From assembly GCA_014905825.1 (NCBI GenBank), contig JACGCN010000042.1, forward strand, positions 124,001-188,000: a stretch of DNA of 64,000 bases, given 5' to 3'. Shown here in pieces: positions 32,252 to 47,248 of this stretch (its first letter is position 1; each line of letters begins with the position of its first letter). The translations under genes and the position numbers were made by a program. Source of the stretch: Lyophyllum atratum. Taxonomy: Eukaryota > Basidiomycota > Agaricomycetes > Agaricales > Lyophyllaceae. The notes under the pieces were generated by a model that was given only the letters and a program-made list of their open reading frames with translations, did not search any database and was not told the DNA's origin.

Positions 32252-33983
32252 GTTGGAAAGGAAGAGAAGTTGGGAGCTTCGCCTTAACTTGATCGACAGT
32301 CGCGAAAACCTGCCGATTTATGTAGTTGGTGGTCGGCTGTCTTGGTACTGCGTCCAGCCTTTAGGGATCAAAACAGCGGGTGTGCATTATGAAACGAAGC
32401 CAGGCAGGTTGTCAGATGGTGTAGTCATCCACGTGGGTGTGGAAGATATGATCCAATTTCAGAGTAGAAAACGAGGTAACGAACGCACGGATGCGAGTCA
32501 GTTGATTGCGAACGTCCAAGTATGTCGTCATTGGCAACAACGACGTCTACCCTTCAATCATCGATTTTCGAATTTCTCAGTATACAACGCTGGATAGAGA
32601 AGATGATAGGCATAGACTGTGGAATGGCTCACAGGCGGTTCGTCGATGACACTTAGCGTCGGCGCCCGCCCGCTGCACATGTCATTGGTGGCACTGTAAC
32701 ATTTGCTTTGGGTACAACATCGGGTCCGATGTCGTGGCACATATCAATGCTGAGATCATGAAAGACACATTTCAGTGTTTGAAGTTGAATCGAAGAAGAT
32801 CAAAAACGGACTGTTGGTTGGGTTTCCGAGATGCAGAGCTCAAAAGCGGTAAATCTCGGCGTCCGATGGGTCGCAGGTTGCGAAACACGATGGAAGGTCA
32901 ATAAAAACCTATCACGAGGTGTTTGGAGTCTCGCGACGCACCAATCTATGGTAGCTCTCACTGTAAGCAATAGTAGTAGCGAAGTTTGGCCGCTGGCGAC
33001 CTCAGGCTGTTTAGTGGTGTGAACTGTCTAAGCACCAAATGTCGATTTGGCTGACAGCTTTATTACAAGGCACAACAGCTTCATCTCTATAAACCGTAAA
33101 ACAGACTCGTCAGAGGAGTGGAATGCTTGTACCAAGCATGTTCTAGTAGCCTAGGTCACGGTTGGAATTTGAGGAGAGTTTATATCCGATCTCCGACATC
33201 CCCGCATCCTAACGCGTGCAACATTTCTAAAAAAAGAAGGGAATGGTATCAGGCGGTGTACACTGTATGTATCGTGGCGGAAGAAGGTGTACAGACCCAC
33301 TTTCAATCTGGTCTAATGATTCCGCGTTGCGTGGCGTTGATAACAGGCTTAAATATGTTGAAAGCTTCTTTTCAGCCGCCTGTAGATCCTGTGACTAAGG
33401 TATAGAGCACGAGGCTAACAAGAGGCTAATGCTCCGGTTTTGCTCGCGCGTACATGGAATCGGAAGCGCCTAGTACTATGGTCAAAGAAACATAGCCTAT
33501 GCGTGCGGGTTAATGTCACGGAATTCTGGAATGTGGAAGGTATTCGTTGCTTTCCCTGCTTGGTGCTGTCGGGGATGTGAGAAACGGACAACTTAGACGT
33601 TGCCGGTACAGAGAGGTGTCAAGGCAATGGCGAAATTATCATGCACCTTGCGCTAAGTAAGTATCAAGAACAGACTTAGACTCGGAGTCAATGAGTCTTG
33701 GGCTCAAAACCAATGCGCTTGGTAGTATGACATGCCAAGTTATACAAACAGATCCACTATCTTTTGTGATAAGGTCAGCTACCAGAGACTGATTACATGC
33801 CGTTGCTGCTATCAGGCATGAGCAGATCTCCTGGCATGGTAACTGACTGGTTTCGTTGCGTTCCCTGGCGAGCACTGTCACTGGAAGTTGAGAGATGTCG
33901 GCCCGCCGGATACAGCGGGCCGAGGGTCTTACCTTCCAGCCCCACGACCGTGAACAAACGACGAACACCTCTTCCATCAGTCA
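32252..33983. other. 1.7-kb intergenic region, nothing recognised
   Basis: Contains the amylase promoter on the left and the PEBP promoter on the right. The open frames within it (up to about 180 codons antisense to the amylase start) lack family features. Confidence 0.4.
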
Positions 33984-34692
33984 ATGGACCCTCTATCCAA
34001 CGTCGTGGCAGTCCTTAAACGCGAGGAAGTTGTACCAGAGGTCATCCCTACAACCTTCTCTCCATCCATCCTCTTCTCCATCATCTGGCCAAACGGGAAA
34101 GAGGCTGTCTTGAGCAACTTCCTTACACGCGAAGATACGTTAGAGGAGCCTAACCTCAGTTTCGTACCGTTGAATGTGCCTGATAACCCCGAGCCCGCTG
34201 GAGATGTCACATACACGCTGGTTATGACCGATCCCGATGCGCCTTCCAGAGCCGATCCGAAGTACAGGCAATTCCGGCATTGGGTGGTAGATATTCGCGC
34301 CCGTTGTAGGAGTTGATCCTGATTGACGTCTCGCCGATTCCCAGATTACTGGGTTGAAAGTTCCTGCACCTGGAGCGCAAAATCCGTTGGCTTTGAAGAC
34401 CAAACCAGCAACGACACCATATCGCCCCCCAGGTCCTCCGCCAGGCAGCGGCATCCATCGGTACAGTTAGTCGGCCTCGGTACTCGTACAAACGATCGAT
34501 TATAGAACTCACACATTTATAGCATTCCTACTCTTCGAGGAGCCGGCGTCTGGTTTCACAGTTCCACAAGGGGCGCCCGAATATCGGGCCGCACTAGAAG
34601 AGAGGCGTAGCTGGAATGCTGTAGATTTCGGGGAAAGGTATGGGTTGAGGTTGGTTGGCGCCAATTACTTCTTGATGCAGGCGATGGAGTGA
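33984..34692 (+). CDS. PEBP-family phosphatidylethanolamine-binding protein
   Basis: Three exons (33984-34286, 34345-34465, 34523-34692) sum to 594 nt, or 197 aa. Signature motifs are [20 protein letters not shown] (anion pocket, DPDAPS at residues 83-88), the GSGIHRY strand and the C-terminal [16 protein letters not shown]. Fungal members resemble yeast Tfs1, a carboxypeptidase-Y and Ras-GAP inhibitor, and bind anionic lipids or act as enzyme inhibitors in the cytosol. No signal peptide is seen. A decayed second copy of the 3' end follows about 470 bp downstream, so the locus was once tandem. Confidence 0.9.
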
Positions 34693-35658
34693 TGAAGACC
34701 TTTGGATGGTGGAATATACGCCGTGATGTACTCATTTATTCGACTTACGACGCCCATGTTTGCGGGGTTGATCTAGGAATCGTATCACACAGGTGTGGAT
34801 CGCAGTTACACAGCGCGTTCCATGAAATGGACTGGCCCATGCCAGTGAGGTTGTACTCGCGGATTGAGAACGTGGTCTAGAAACCAATGCGACGGTGCAT
34901 GGACAATACCGTCTTGGAAATGCGTCTCCTGATTCTGGAGCACGTCCTAGGACCTAGTGGAGAAACAATGAGTGCTATGGTTAGGCAGAGGCTTGAGCTA
35001 TGTTTGACTTACGAGAGCAGAGCTACCCCGTCACTGGGGCCCAATAACGACGGGCTTGATAGACGTGAACATTAAAGAAACATGGAGTTCATCACTTGGA
35101 TGAGTCAGATAGCGGAAGTCCTGGAGCAACACCTGAAAATAGGCATGACTGCAATGCAGCGGATTTGGGACCGAGTGTGGGCTGAACTTGGTTGGCGTCG
35201 ACTACTATTTGAAAGCAGCAGCATGAGACGATGCGCAAGCGGGGAGATATACACATGGCGATGTACTCTTTATTCGATCTACGAAGGTTAGAAATACATC
35301 TTTACAGGCAGTATCGAGTTAAAGCATTCATGGCCTAGAGGCGAAGTATGCACAGTCCTGGACCAGAAAAAATTGGCCATGGCATGATAGCGAGGATAAC
35401 AAGAAAGCAGAAAACATCAAGAAAAAATCGTACAGGGACAAAGCGTAAGGAGGACAGAACTGTCCTCGGTGCGGATCGTGGAGTTGTCATCAAGAGGTGT
35501 GATATCGTGAAAAGCGTGAAGAAGCGTGAAGGTAATGGCGTGAGGTCGATGGAGGATTCGTTGTGATGCGTTAGAGAAGAAGTTGACTGGCATAGGGCAA
35601 TAAGCATAGCATAAGGACGTAACACCTCAGTGGGAGATGTAATGACGATGATGGAATC
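34693..35658. other. Intergenic with PEBP relic
   Basis: Holds the PEBP 3'-end relic at 35145-35226. The sequences downstream of both copies are also alike (gatgtactcatttattcga near 34727 and gatgtactctttattcgat near 35262). No intact gene. Confidence 0.45.
35145..35226 (+). pseudogene. PEBP-family 3'-end relic
   Basis: The segment reads CNAAD in one frame and then FGTECGLNLVGVDYYLKAAA and a stop in the next. It matches the [20 protein letters not shown] end of the upstream PEBP gene with one frameshift. No 5' portion with the DPDAPS motif was found, so this is a truncated tandem copy. Confidence 0.7.
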
Positions 35659-38600
35659 TCAGACACGGATCGGTCGCGCTGTAGACGCAGGTGTCGGGCG
35701 ACCACGAGGGCGAGGGCGGTTGATTCGGAGAGATTCGCCAGGACTGGTTCTGATTGTTAATAATATGCTTGCAAGAAAATGAGAGAGACTTACGTCATGA
35801 CCGTTCCTTGGGCGACATTCTCTTTCTGATCGGTTGATGATTTACCTGCGCCCGTGCTGCGTTTCGACCAGCCCAAGGCGGTTCGTCGAGCATTGGAACC
35901 AACGCGCGGTCGGGCGTTAGGGGCCAGTCCGAAAGCATTTTCTCGCTTAGGTTCCATGTCTAAGACCAAAGGCGAGAATGGTTTCAATGCTTCGAGGGAT
36001 GGAGCAGCCGACATGAGATTCCTGTTGACAGGGATTTGTTGCAGGACAGGCGTGGCGATGGAACGATTGATATTGACATGTGCTGTTGGCTGGACCTTTT
36101 CTGGCGAGGGAGGCATGACCTTGCTGATACGAGCGTGAGGATATGGCGAAGGTCGAGACGAAGTTCGAGAGCGCATGCGACGAGGTCGTAATTCTGACGG
36201 AAGCGGACCGTAATTCTGAACAGAATGCTCAAGAAGCGCTTGCATGCCGGCAGGGTGCTTGGGAGGATCGAAAGCTAGGGGACCAAGATGAACACAGGTT
36301 ATCGAGAATCATGCAAGAGAACTCACACTGCAATGCAAAGACTGAGAACGGAGTGTCAAGCCATGCGCGCTTGCTCTCAACGACAGTCGTCTGCGCCTCA
36401 TCCTTCAAGGCATAATACCTCCTCAAAGCGATGATGCCATTTTCGTCGTCCCATATCGATTGCCCCGGGGAAGCCTGCGTCGTATCGGGTTCCACAATGA
36501 AGATCGGCTGGCACACGGTAGGGGTACCCTTGCAAGTAAAAGTCCTGTTGGGGGATGGGGAGTACGATATTTCTTCCTCGATCGTCTCGTACACTGAAGA
36601 CCGCGATGCCCGGGCATGGGAAGCACGTCGGCGATGGCCATGGCCTCGTGCGCGGGCGCGAATTCTGTTGCGGCCGATCGTTGAGATGGGATGCGTCGCG
36701 TTTGCCAGGACAAGATTGACATGAGACAGGTCGATGCTTGACTGGTAACCCTCGTCCATCGATGAGAAACCATCAGAGACAGACAGCGGAGGCGTGTCTC
36801 CGCCTGAGCTTGAGGTGCACGTGCTGGACCGGGAGCGAGTAGCTGGGCCGGGACGAGAGAATACAGGGATGTTTTGGCCTGTAATTGGCATTCGTTAGAA
36901 GGGAGCGAAGGGTAAAGACTCTGAAACTCACGGGAACTGGTCAAGTCCTCTCCCTCAGCAATGAGGCAGCTATCCTCCAAACTCTGCCGTTCCAAAAGCC
37001 CGCGTTTTGCCTTGATCATCCTTTCACCCCCGAAGGTGTACGAGGAGGTCGAAGCGATAGAAGGCTTCTCCACAATTCTGGCCTTATTGGGAGACTCGCG
37101 ATATTCATCGTAATCCTGGAACATCTTGGTATTCTGGATTGCAGAGTGCTTCCTTTTCTCGGCCCGGGGGCAAGGTGACGCTTCGATGGATCGCCGTCGA
37201 ACATGACCTCCACCCAACATCTGAAGTGATGTAATTAGGACATGAACGAAGAAGTAAACCATAAGACAAACTTACACTGATCATCGTGTCGTCTTCTCGC
37301 CTAGGACTGTGGGCACTGTCCATACTAAGGACAGAAAGAGGACGATATTGGGGTGGTGGCTGTAGGCCCACTCTCGGTGGTCGCGAATCATCAAAACCGA
37401 ATACCGAATCAGACGAGAAGGATGACCGATCACCAGTCTTCTCAAACAGGGAGTCGTCCATAGATGATCGACGGTCGTCAATGATCGAATCGTAGTCGAA
37501 CGAAGACCGGTTGCCGAAACGCTGCTCCGCGAAACTCTCTGACGGAGAGGCTGAAATCGCCGTGAGGGGCATGCCGTGCTCTACCATGTCAAACATCTTG
37601 TCACCGATACCTGGGCGACCAAGTCGCATAGCCGAGAAGTCGCTCATGACCGAGTCCATCGACGAATCCTGGCGGTGCCTTGCCCACGCCGCACGCCCAC
37701 CATTGGCACCATGCGTCGCATACGACAAAGCGACGGACTGCGCGCTTGAGCTGGAATCATTGCGTCTGTGTGTGCCGAAACTGCGATTGTACAGGCTGAC
37801 CGGAGGTGCTTGAGACGAAACGGACATGTTGGATTCATGGCGACGGTGACCACGGCTGAAGGATTGCATGGGTGCCTTGAAATAAAAGCTAGATGCGTCG
37901 CTTTCTACGCGCCGACGGGGCTGACGATCCAAGAATGAGAATGTGTCATCAACGGTCATGGACATCGACATGTCCTCAGAAGAAGGCCGCTCCCGGAGGC
38001 TAGGCAGACCGAAGTCGAATGGATCGTTCAGGCCATAATCATGAGCCCTTCCATAGGAGGAGACTGAGGCAATGCTGAACAGCGACTCCTGCTGTCTGTG
38101 GTGAGCATGGCGACGAGCAGCCGGCGGCGGGTAGAATGGACGCTCGTTGCTGAACTCAAAGCCACGCCGGACCTCGTCGAATGACTCGAAACCAGCAAAG
38201 CTCATGCCCGATGATTGCCGGGAGTGACGATACTGGTTGTTGTCGCGGGCACGTCGTTTGACGCTGGAGTCAGAGTTGACACGAACACGAGGCCGGGGAA
38301 TGTCAGAGGCCTTCGCAAAGATCGACTGAAGTACTGAATCATCGTCGAGCATCAGCGACGAGGCAGACAACGACCGAACATGGGAGGGTGGCGGGATGAT
38401 GTCCGATAAGGTCTGTGGTTTGGCTTGTTGAGGTGACGGGGAGGCCTGTGGTGCTTTGGGAAGACCTCCGAACCTGAACGACGTATTCAGTTGTCCGTCC
38501 GATGGGCGAGATCCGGATGATGACGAGGCCCTCAAGCTCCTCGAGGCGGAGTCGTCCGACATGATGATATCGTGGGTCCCGTCGCTGCTCCCCAAGCTGT

Positions 38601-41600
38601 CAGAGCCTGGTAGGAGGGTGGGTTCCTTGATGTCCACAATCCGCGAACCAGAGAACATCTCGAAGCGAGATTCGTCCGTTTCGGCACTATCCTCTGTCGC
38701 CGTCATGTTGGCATGAAGTAACGTGGGCTCCTTCATGTCCGCGAGACCCGACCCCGAATAACTATCGAGCCCGGAGCTGCTCTGAGAGCTGTCGCCGCTC
38801 AAATGTGCCGGGAGCTTGGGAACGGGGGGCACCTCGACGTTGAGAAGCGCGCTCGCGAAGCCGTAGCGGAGGTCGACCTTGGCGGGGGTTCTGAATGCAT
38901 TCTCGAGCTGTTCCACGAACGAAGCCCTATCAGATCCACCCGACTCGTTGAGCATCTTGATCTCCCCGGTGAAATCAAACGACTTCTTGGTACTGTCCTC
39001 CTCCGATGAATTCCCGCCATCGAGGTCGGCGTGGTTTTCTTCGTCGTCGATGAGGTGGGCCTGGAAGGTGGGCAGCTCCAAGACCGGCGGTCCCGAGGGC
39101 AACGGCATGTCGGATTCGATTGGTGAACCAACGATGGAAGGATCATGGTCATCACAGTAAGACATCGTGTCGCCATCGTCGGACTGGTTGGCCAAAATGT
39201 CGCGAAGCTCGCCGGGGACGTCAGAGTCAGGATCGGATGCATCCAGCTCTGGGACGGCGTAGCAGGAAACATCAGAACCACCCATCGTGCCACTCATGCC
39301 TAGGATGCGACGAGCCTCCGGCGGAATAGGCACGGTATCGTTGTCGTCGTTGGTCCTAGAACCGCCTCTGCTTCTCTGGCCAATCTGCTCCTCCATCGGA
39401 ATCAGTGAGGATCGCTGACGGCGATGCGCTGGGACGCGCTTGAAGACCGGACTGGGAGTCGGGGATGCTTCTGACGTGGTCGACCTATCGTCCACGGATG
39501 GCGAGCCGAATGTCCGCAGCGAAGGCGCACGGACGGTACCATCATTGAACGGCGAGTCATCCTTCTGTGCAGCAAGGTTGAACGGCGCTCTCAGTGTAGG
39601 CAAGGTATTCCTTGACTTTGCGGGATGGAGCGGGCGGAACACGGGAGATGGCTCCGGCTCAGGACCCGGCGTCATCGTGCGCTTATGTGTCAAGCGCGAC
39701 GTCCGGATGGGGGTGTTCGAGGACACTGACACGGGGGCCTCCTTCCTGGATGGTGCTTTGACTGGGGAGAGGCCCTGTAGCAGCGTCGGCCAGGGGGTGA
39801 TAGGTTGGCCGATCAGATGCTCAGGTGCGGGCGGCATAGACGCCTTGGCAGGCAGGGTGTTCTTGCGAGACTGCGCGTATGGGCGGAGGGAGCTGACGGA
39901 TGGCATATGCGGTGGGGACTTCTTCCCTGGACTGTCCATAAGCGCATTGAGATGCTTCGCTTTGCTCTTGGTTGGGCTGTCAAAGTCGTATTCGCCAGGG
40001 CTCCCTCCCTTCTTCGAGGACCAAGGAAGAAAGGCTGATGATGGCTTGATTGGAGTCATATCAGGGGTGCCGGGGGTCGCCTCCAAGTCAAGATGGTTGA
40101 TCAGCTGCGCTAGGTCGTTGGTCGCTGCGTCGAGGATCGAGAGGACGCCTGGACGATGCAAAAGTCAGATCACGTCAAAATTAGAAAAGAACAAGTCCTT
40201 ACCGTCTTCACCCTCATACAGCGCTTGTGGCCTGCTTCTCCCAAGCAACTGCTCCGACATCGGTCGGGGCCGTGCTCTCTTCACTGGCGTCGCGAGAGGC
40301 AGCTCTTCCTGTGGTAGCTCCTGCTCATCTTCCTCCAATAGCGAATAGTCGTCGGGTGCCCCATGTCCATCACAAGTTGCCGCCTCAACAGTGACAATAG
40401 GCAGCTGCGGGCGCCGCTCCGGTGCTGGTGACTCGCTCCTGAAGAGTGGAAACACCTCGGACAAAGGGGTCCTCTTCCTCCCCTCTGACGTGCGACGACT
40501 CTCCTTATCCTTCGACTTCCCCTCCTTGTCCGTCTCCGCGTCGTCCTTGGCGCGCTCCTGCTCTTTCTCCCGCCTCTCTCTCTTCCTCAACTCCTTCACG
40601 TTCTCCAAACAGTCCTCGTCCCATCGAACGCTGCTCCCGCTAGAGATTCGCGATCCGCTCATGCTCGAGGTAGTTGAAAGAGGGCGTAGTGACGACCCAG
40701 TCGATGTGCTCATGACCGAACCCGACCTGCCCCGAGTTTGCTTCAACATGTGAGCAGACTCGACGGAAAGCCGGTTGGTAGTGGCCGGCGCCATGACTGA
40801 AGATGCAGTCGAGCCGCCGCGGACGGTGGGCAGGCGCATGGTCATGCCGCTCATCGTAGATGGCAGCCCCAGGCCGAGAATGCTGTTCTTCTTCTTCCCG
40901 AGCGACTTGGACTTGTCCTTGGGCATCGGACTCGCAGCGCCGATCTCGAAGCTGCTCGACGACATGCGGATGGTCTGCGCAGCCTCCTTCTCCTTCTCCT
41001 CCTCCTTCTTCTTCGTCGACTTCTTCTTCTTCTTCACCTCCTCTCCCTTCACGGTACCTTTCTCCTTCTTCTCCTTCTTCTTTTTACCCTCAGTCCCTTC
41101 CTCCTTCGTCTTTTTCTCCTTCGGCGCCTTCTCTTTCTTCTCCTTCTCCTTTGGCGCCTTGACCCTCACAGACCCAGTGCCGGCGGCATTCTCATCCGTG
41201 TTCCTAAGCTGTGCCCAGCTTCCGATGCGTGCCAACGACCTCACAGACCGCATCGCACGGATAGCGATCGAGCCTTGGTTGTTCGAGGTTGGTTGGGGCA
41301 CGGCACCAGGTGGCGCGAGCAGGCCGCCGGCCGTGGGCGTGCCTGCACGCGAATAGGTTAGCGGCGGGGAGGGCTCTGCGGGGTGCGGGGCTTCTGGCAT
41401 GGGCAGGACTTGATGCTTGGCGAATTCAGGTCCCATGGAAACAGGCGTGTTGAGGAGGATGCCAGAGTCGAGTGAATTGAATCGGGCGCGGGAGGGTTCG
41501 GCAGTGGAGGATATCTTGAGGGGTTCGGGTGCTGGAAGTTGTGTTAGAACGTGTGGGCAAGAAAAGAAAATTACGTGTCGAATGCTTACTTTTGGAACGG

Positions 41601-42327
41601 GGATAAGGATCTCCGATTGTGGGCTCGGGAGCTACAGAGAAAAGCGATTAGAGCATGTTTTTATCAGGGAAGGAACATCCTTACATTTCGCGCGCGTCGC
41701 TGATTTGTCGCGCACCTCCTTGGCCTTTTCTTTCTCCTTTTCCTTCGAGTCCTTGCGTCCTCTTCCAATACTCCACCACTTGTCCTTCTCCTCGCCCTTC
41801 ACCTTGAGCAGGGCCGGAGCCTCCTTGGGCGTGACAGCGGGGACGTTGGTGACTTCGCCAAGTGCGCCCCAGCGCATGCCATCAAGGGCGACTCTCGATT
41901 TCTTCTTCTTCACCATGACGATCTCTCCGATCTCGTCGTCGATGGCTGGGTCCACGTAAATCTCGAATCCGCCTCGCGCAGAAGCCGAGTCAGCCAACGA
42001 CGTACCGCCGACGCGGCGTACCACATCGGAAAAGTCCTTGCCACGCTCCTTCTCGCGTCCGACACCGAGCATGCTCAGTTTTGACTTCTTGGGGACGAGA
42101 CGTTTGCGGGTGGCGGGAGAGTCGGCCTTGGGAGCCAAGGGTGTTGGAATGGATCCCCATGAGCTGTCGATGGCATAGTTTGTGGTGCTTGAGGTCGAAG
42201 AATTTCCTGCGGCTGACGGTGTTGCGGAGATGAGACGGATTGATGGGACTGTGGGGTTTGAGGAGGGTGGTTGTAGGGGTGTTGCGACGGCGTTTGGCCG
42301 CGACAACGTTTGCAGATTGCTGCGCAT
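35659..42327 (-). CDS. Large serine-rich low-complexity protein
   Basis: Eight reverse-strand exons (42327-41685, 41631-41590, 41531-40203, 40148-37276, 37220-36932, 36878-36327, 36274-35794, 35749-35659) sum to 6300 nt, or 2099 aa. There is no catalytic domain or membrane segment. A Lys/Glu-rich block (many KEKEKKEK repeats, residues about 350-420) probably forms a charged helix. Long Ser/Pro/Asp-rich stretches with many SP and RRxSS sites look like a heavily phosphorylated scaffold. The C-terminal 250 residues are better ordered: WDDENGIIALRRYYALKDEA, LDTPFSVFALQSFDPPKHP and NARRTALGWSKRS. I recall similar C termini in unnamed basidiomycete proteins but can assign no function. It is transcribed away from CHK1. 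Confidence 0.82.
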
Positions 42328-43237
42328 CGTATATAGTTATAGATTGGTTGAAAATAACGAAATCTTCGTGAACGAATAAATGTCGTGAAATGAAAATAAA
42401 ATCGTCGGGGTCAGATTGAGTCTATGAGATAAAATATCTCGTCGTCGTCGTCGTATAAGTCGGTTAGCGTATTCGTGTTCGCCGTTAAGAGACTCGTGAG
42501 CTGGATAAACGCGTTAATTCTTGTTAGTTTTTGCTGAAATTCTGGAACTCTGCCTCGTGTGTCAGCCTTGGCAACCAAAAAATTCAAGTTCGAGCTCTCT
42601 CTCACCTTTGCAATGCGCACCTCTACTGTACCGACACCCCAGGCTCCCAAACGGCGAGAAAAGTGCCGAAATACGCCTGGATAGTCACTTGCTAGACTGT
42701 GGGCCTGCGGGGAAGAGAACAAGGACCTGGGTTGCGGCTGGGCGTCACAACTTCAACATGGTCACGGGACGGCGATTGATTGCAGCGCCATCAACGGAGC
42801 CATCATGCTCGGGTTCAATTCTCCTCCGAGGCAATATTTCGCCGTGAGGTTTCAAGTAAGAGCAGCTGCCGTTTTCTAAGTCTGGTTTGCGGAGGAGGAC
42901 GACGGTGAATGAAGCATAGAAAGGTTGCCGCAAAGAAGTTCAGGCCGCAGAAGTTATCAATATTATATAATCAATCGGAGAACATTCAAGGTACTTCACA
43001 CCGCTGGCCGTCTCTCCTAATTTTATGGCATGAAGATTGCCATGTTCTATATCGCGCACTGCGTTGTGGTCGCGGTCCTACCAGAGATTTCACGCGCGTC
43101 GCAAAGACAGTCTAGATTTTTTTGCAATGCCTCAGTATGTCACGTCATCACGTGGTAAGACAACTGGTGACGCGACGCGCCCGAAATATTTCTTCTTTCA
43201 ACTCTGACTCGCTCCTCGACCACAAACTCTCACAACC
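42328..43237. other. Divergent promoter region, large protein / CHK1
   Basis: An open frame on the reverse strand at 42411-42722 (ending DDDDEIFYLIDSI) might be a 5' leader exon of the large gene but shows no family features. No tRNA was confirmed. The rest is presumed promoter. Confidence 0.4.
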
Positions 43238-45317
<2,080 letters not shown>

Positions 45318-45988
45318 CTCGTGAGGCTATGCATGTATTTTTCGATTTCGGGCTTGAGGGTGGTTGTGCCTGCTTGATCTTGTAGGAATGTATTGCGCTG
45401 TAGGAATATACCCCATGTACAGATCCTTTCTTGTCATCTAATTGATGCCACTGGCCGATGATGCGCGTCCTTCGGCATAGAACAGCGATGCCATTGAACG
45501 CAAGTCGCAGTAGGCCCATCGCGTCCCATGCCAAGCTCCATGGACACAGGAGCGTGAATAGAGCGCAGATAGTAAGGGCTGAATAAACGTTGCGTACATA
45601 TATATGTTCACCGATTGGTATAGAGAAACGAGGTAGCTGCCGCGTCGTGACATGGATGTACATGTGGTAAGAGATTTTACATTGCTTGTTTGAAGTTGTG
45701 CTGACATGGGTTGCCATGCACGATGAAAAGTCCGCACCGGTACTAAGTTCAACTCGTAGATCCTCAATCTACTTGATAAACTTCTTTTTCGTGTATTCTC
45801 GTACTTTCTAGCATTAGGACTACGTGGTATGTTCCAGTACGTATATAAATCGTCGTGTTGACGGATGGCTACAAAGAATATATTACTACATAGCCCATAA
45901 TACCATCTTACTTCGTATCACAGACCACATGACAGAGGTAATTTCCAGGGATAGGATCGCAACCACCTTTACAATGTGCAACACGACA
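45318..45988. other. Convergent intergenic region, nothing recognised
   Basis: AT-rich 3' flanks of CHK1 and the APH-type gene. No supported feature. Confidence 0.4.
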
Positions 45989-47248
45989 CTAACGGAAGTT
46001 CAACAAACGGGCCTGTACAGACATAACTTCAGCTGAGCCAGCCATGTCCGGGGCAGCCTGGACAAATTTGTCAAGGGCGCCAGCAGCTGCGCTGAACCAG
46101 TCAGCACGACGAACTAGGTACTTCCTCACCCAATTAGCATAGAGGCCTTTACTCCGAATCGACAGTTGAAACGCTTGCTGCTCCTCGTCTGCTAGTACGG
46201 CAAGTAGTTGACCAGCGATATCATCGGGGATGCCGGAGGAGTGGAGTGAGGCTGAAAAATGCTCGATGAAAGAAAGACGATCTCTGAGGAATAAAACACC
46301 GGAATCTTTGAGAAATAGATCATCGGGTGAAGGGTCGTCACCGAGAGCTATCATTGAGGGATACCTCACGGCAACTTGTAGAGGTGATCGAAAAACGCAT
46401 ATGTCCCAGTCCAAGATCATGTACAACGTACGTAAACGATTAATTACATCGAGAAAGCAGTGATATGGACAAGCAGCCTATTATTTACAGTCCTTACCCA
46501 ATGATATTAAATTCGCCGTCGACAACAACATTGTTCGGGTTGAGGTCGGAATGCATGAGTGGAAACGGGAAGGTATCCAAGGACGAAATGTGGTACTTCT
46601 CTTCGGCCATGGCACGATAGATCAGACAGTCAATGGGGTCGAACGAAGGGAGGCTACCATTGAAGATACGTTTGAGGCGCGTATCGATCCTGATGAGCGT
46701 CCACGCGAGCGCTGACGTAGTGCCAGTGCTAGATGGTAACGGCGTTGTAGTATGAACCAGCATATCGAAAGAGTACTGGGCTAGTTGGGCCAGGACCTTT
46801 TCTCGAGCCTCTGGGGGAGGAAAGGTCGTGTTCCATGTCAAGGTTGAGCCCTCAATCCAGTCCAACAGGATATAGGGCGTTCCAACGCCATCTCCATCCT
46901 TGCTGTCCGACCAAGCATGCACAGTCGCGATGGGTATACTGGGTACGGTATTCTTGACATAGTTCATTGTTGTCACCGTGGGCTCAATGTCGTCTTCCAG
47001 AATGGCGTGTGGAACGCGAAGTGCCCAGCTTGTGCCATCCTCGAATATGATGGGATAGACTATGTTGCAAACACCTGAGAACTCTTCCTTGTTAGAGGTA
47101 CAAGGTTGCCCCTTGATCGAAGAAGCAGTCTTGTAAACCTGGTCCCAGTTGATTTTTGCGCGTGTAGCTTGTAAATGGTCAGTGATTGCCTGCGAGATAG
47201 AACTTGGATCACGACGATAAGATCAGATTTGGATTGTAGTCGTACCAT
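45989..47248 (-). CDS. Aminoglycoside-phosphotransferase-fold protein
   Basis: The reverse strand is read as a start codon at 47248-47246, an intron (gtacga...ctcgcag), an exon 47189-46498, a second intron and a final exon from 46418 to the stop at 45989, giving about 374 aa. Motifs are GTPYILLDWIEG (hinge), FPLMHSDLNPNNVVVDGEFNIIG (catalytic HxDxxxxN), then ILDWDICVF (metal-binding DWD). APH-type kinases of fungi phosphorylate small molecules that are mostly unknown. The second intron begins with a normal gtaagg, but the position where the acceptor is required reads AT rather than AG, and no AG lies within 50 bases upstream. Either splicing is non-canonical or the gene is newly broken. The start exon is also tentative. 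Confidence 0.68.

Noticed and set aside
32061..32597. Forward frame of 178 codons over the amylase start
   Set aside because: It overlaps the signal-peptide exon of the amylase on the other strand and has no motif.
39440..40348. Forward-strand frame of 302 codons inside the large serine-rich gene
   Set aside because: It arises from the biased composition of the reverse-strand coding exons, and the splice junction at 40149-40202 falls within it.
40860..41356. Forward frames extremely rich in Ser/Phe/Pro
   Set aside because: They are complements of the Lys/Glu-rich block of the reverse-strand protein.
42411..42722. Reverse-strand frame of 103 codons upstream of the large gene
   Set aside because: No family features and no clear splice into the downstream start; it could be leader sequence but is not supported as a gene.
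42680..42830. Possible tRNA suggested by a GGTTCAATTC box
   Set aside because: No seven-base acceptor or five-base T stem can be formed around it on either strand.
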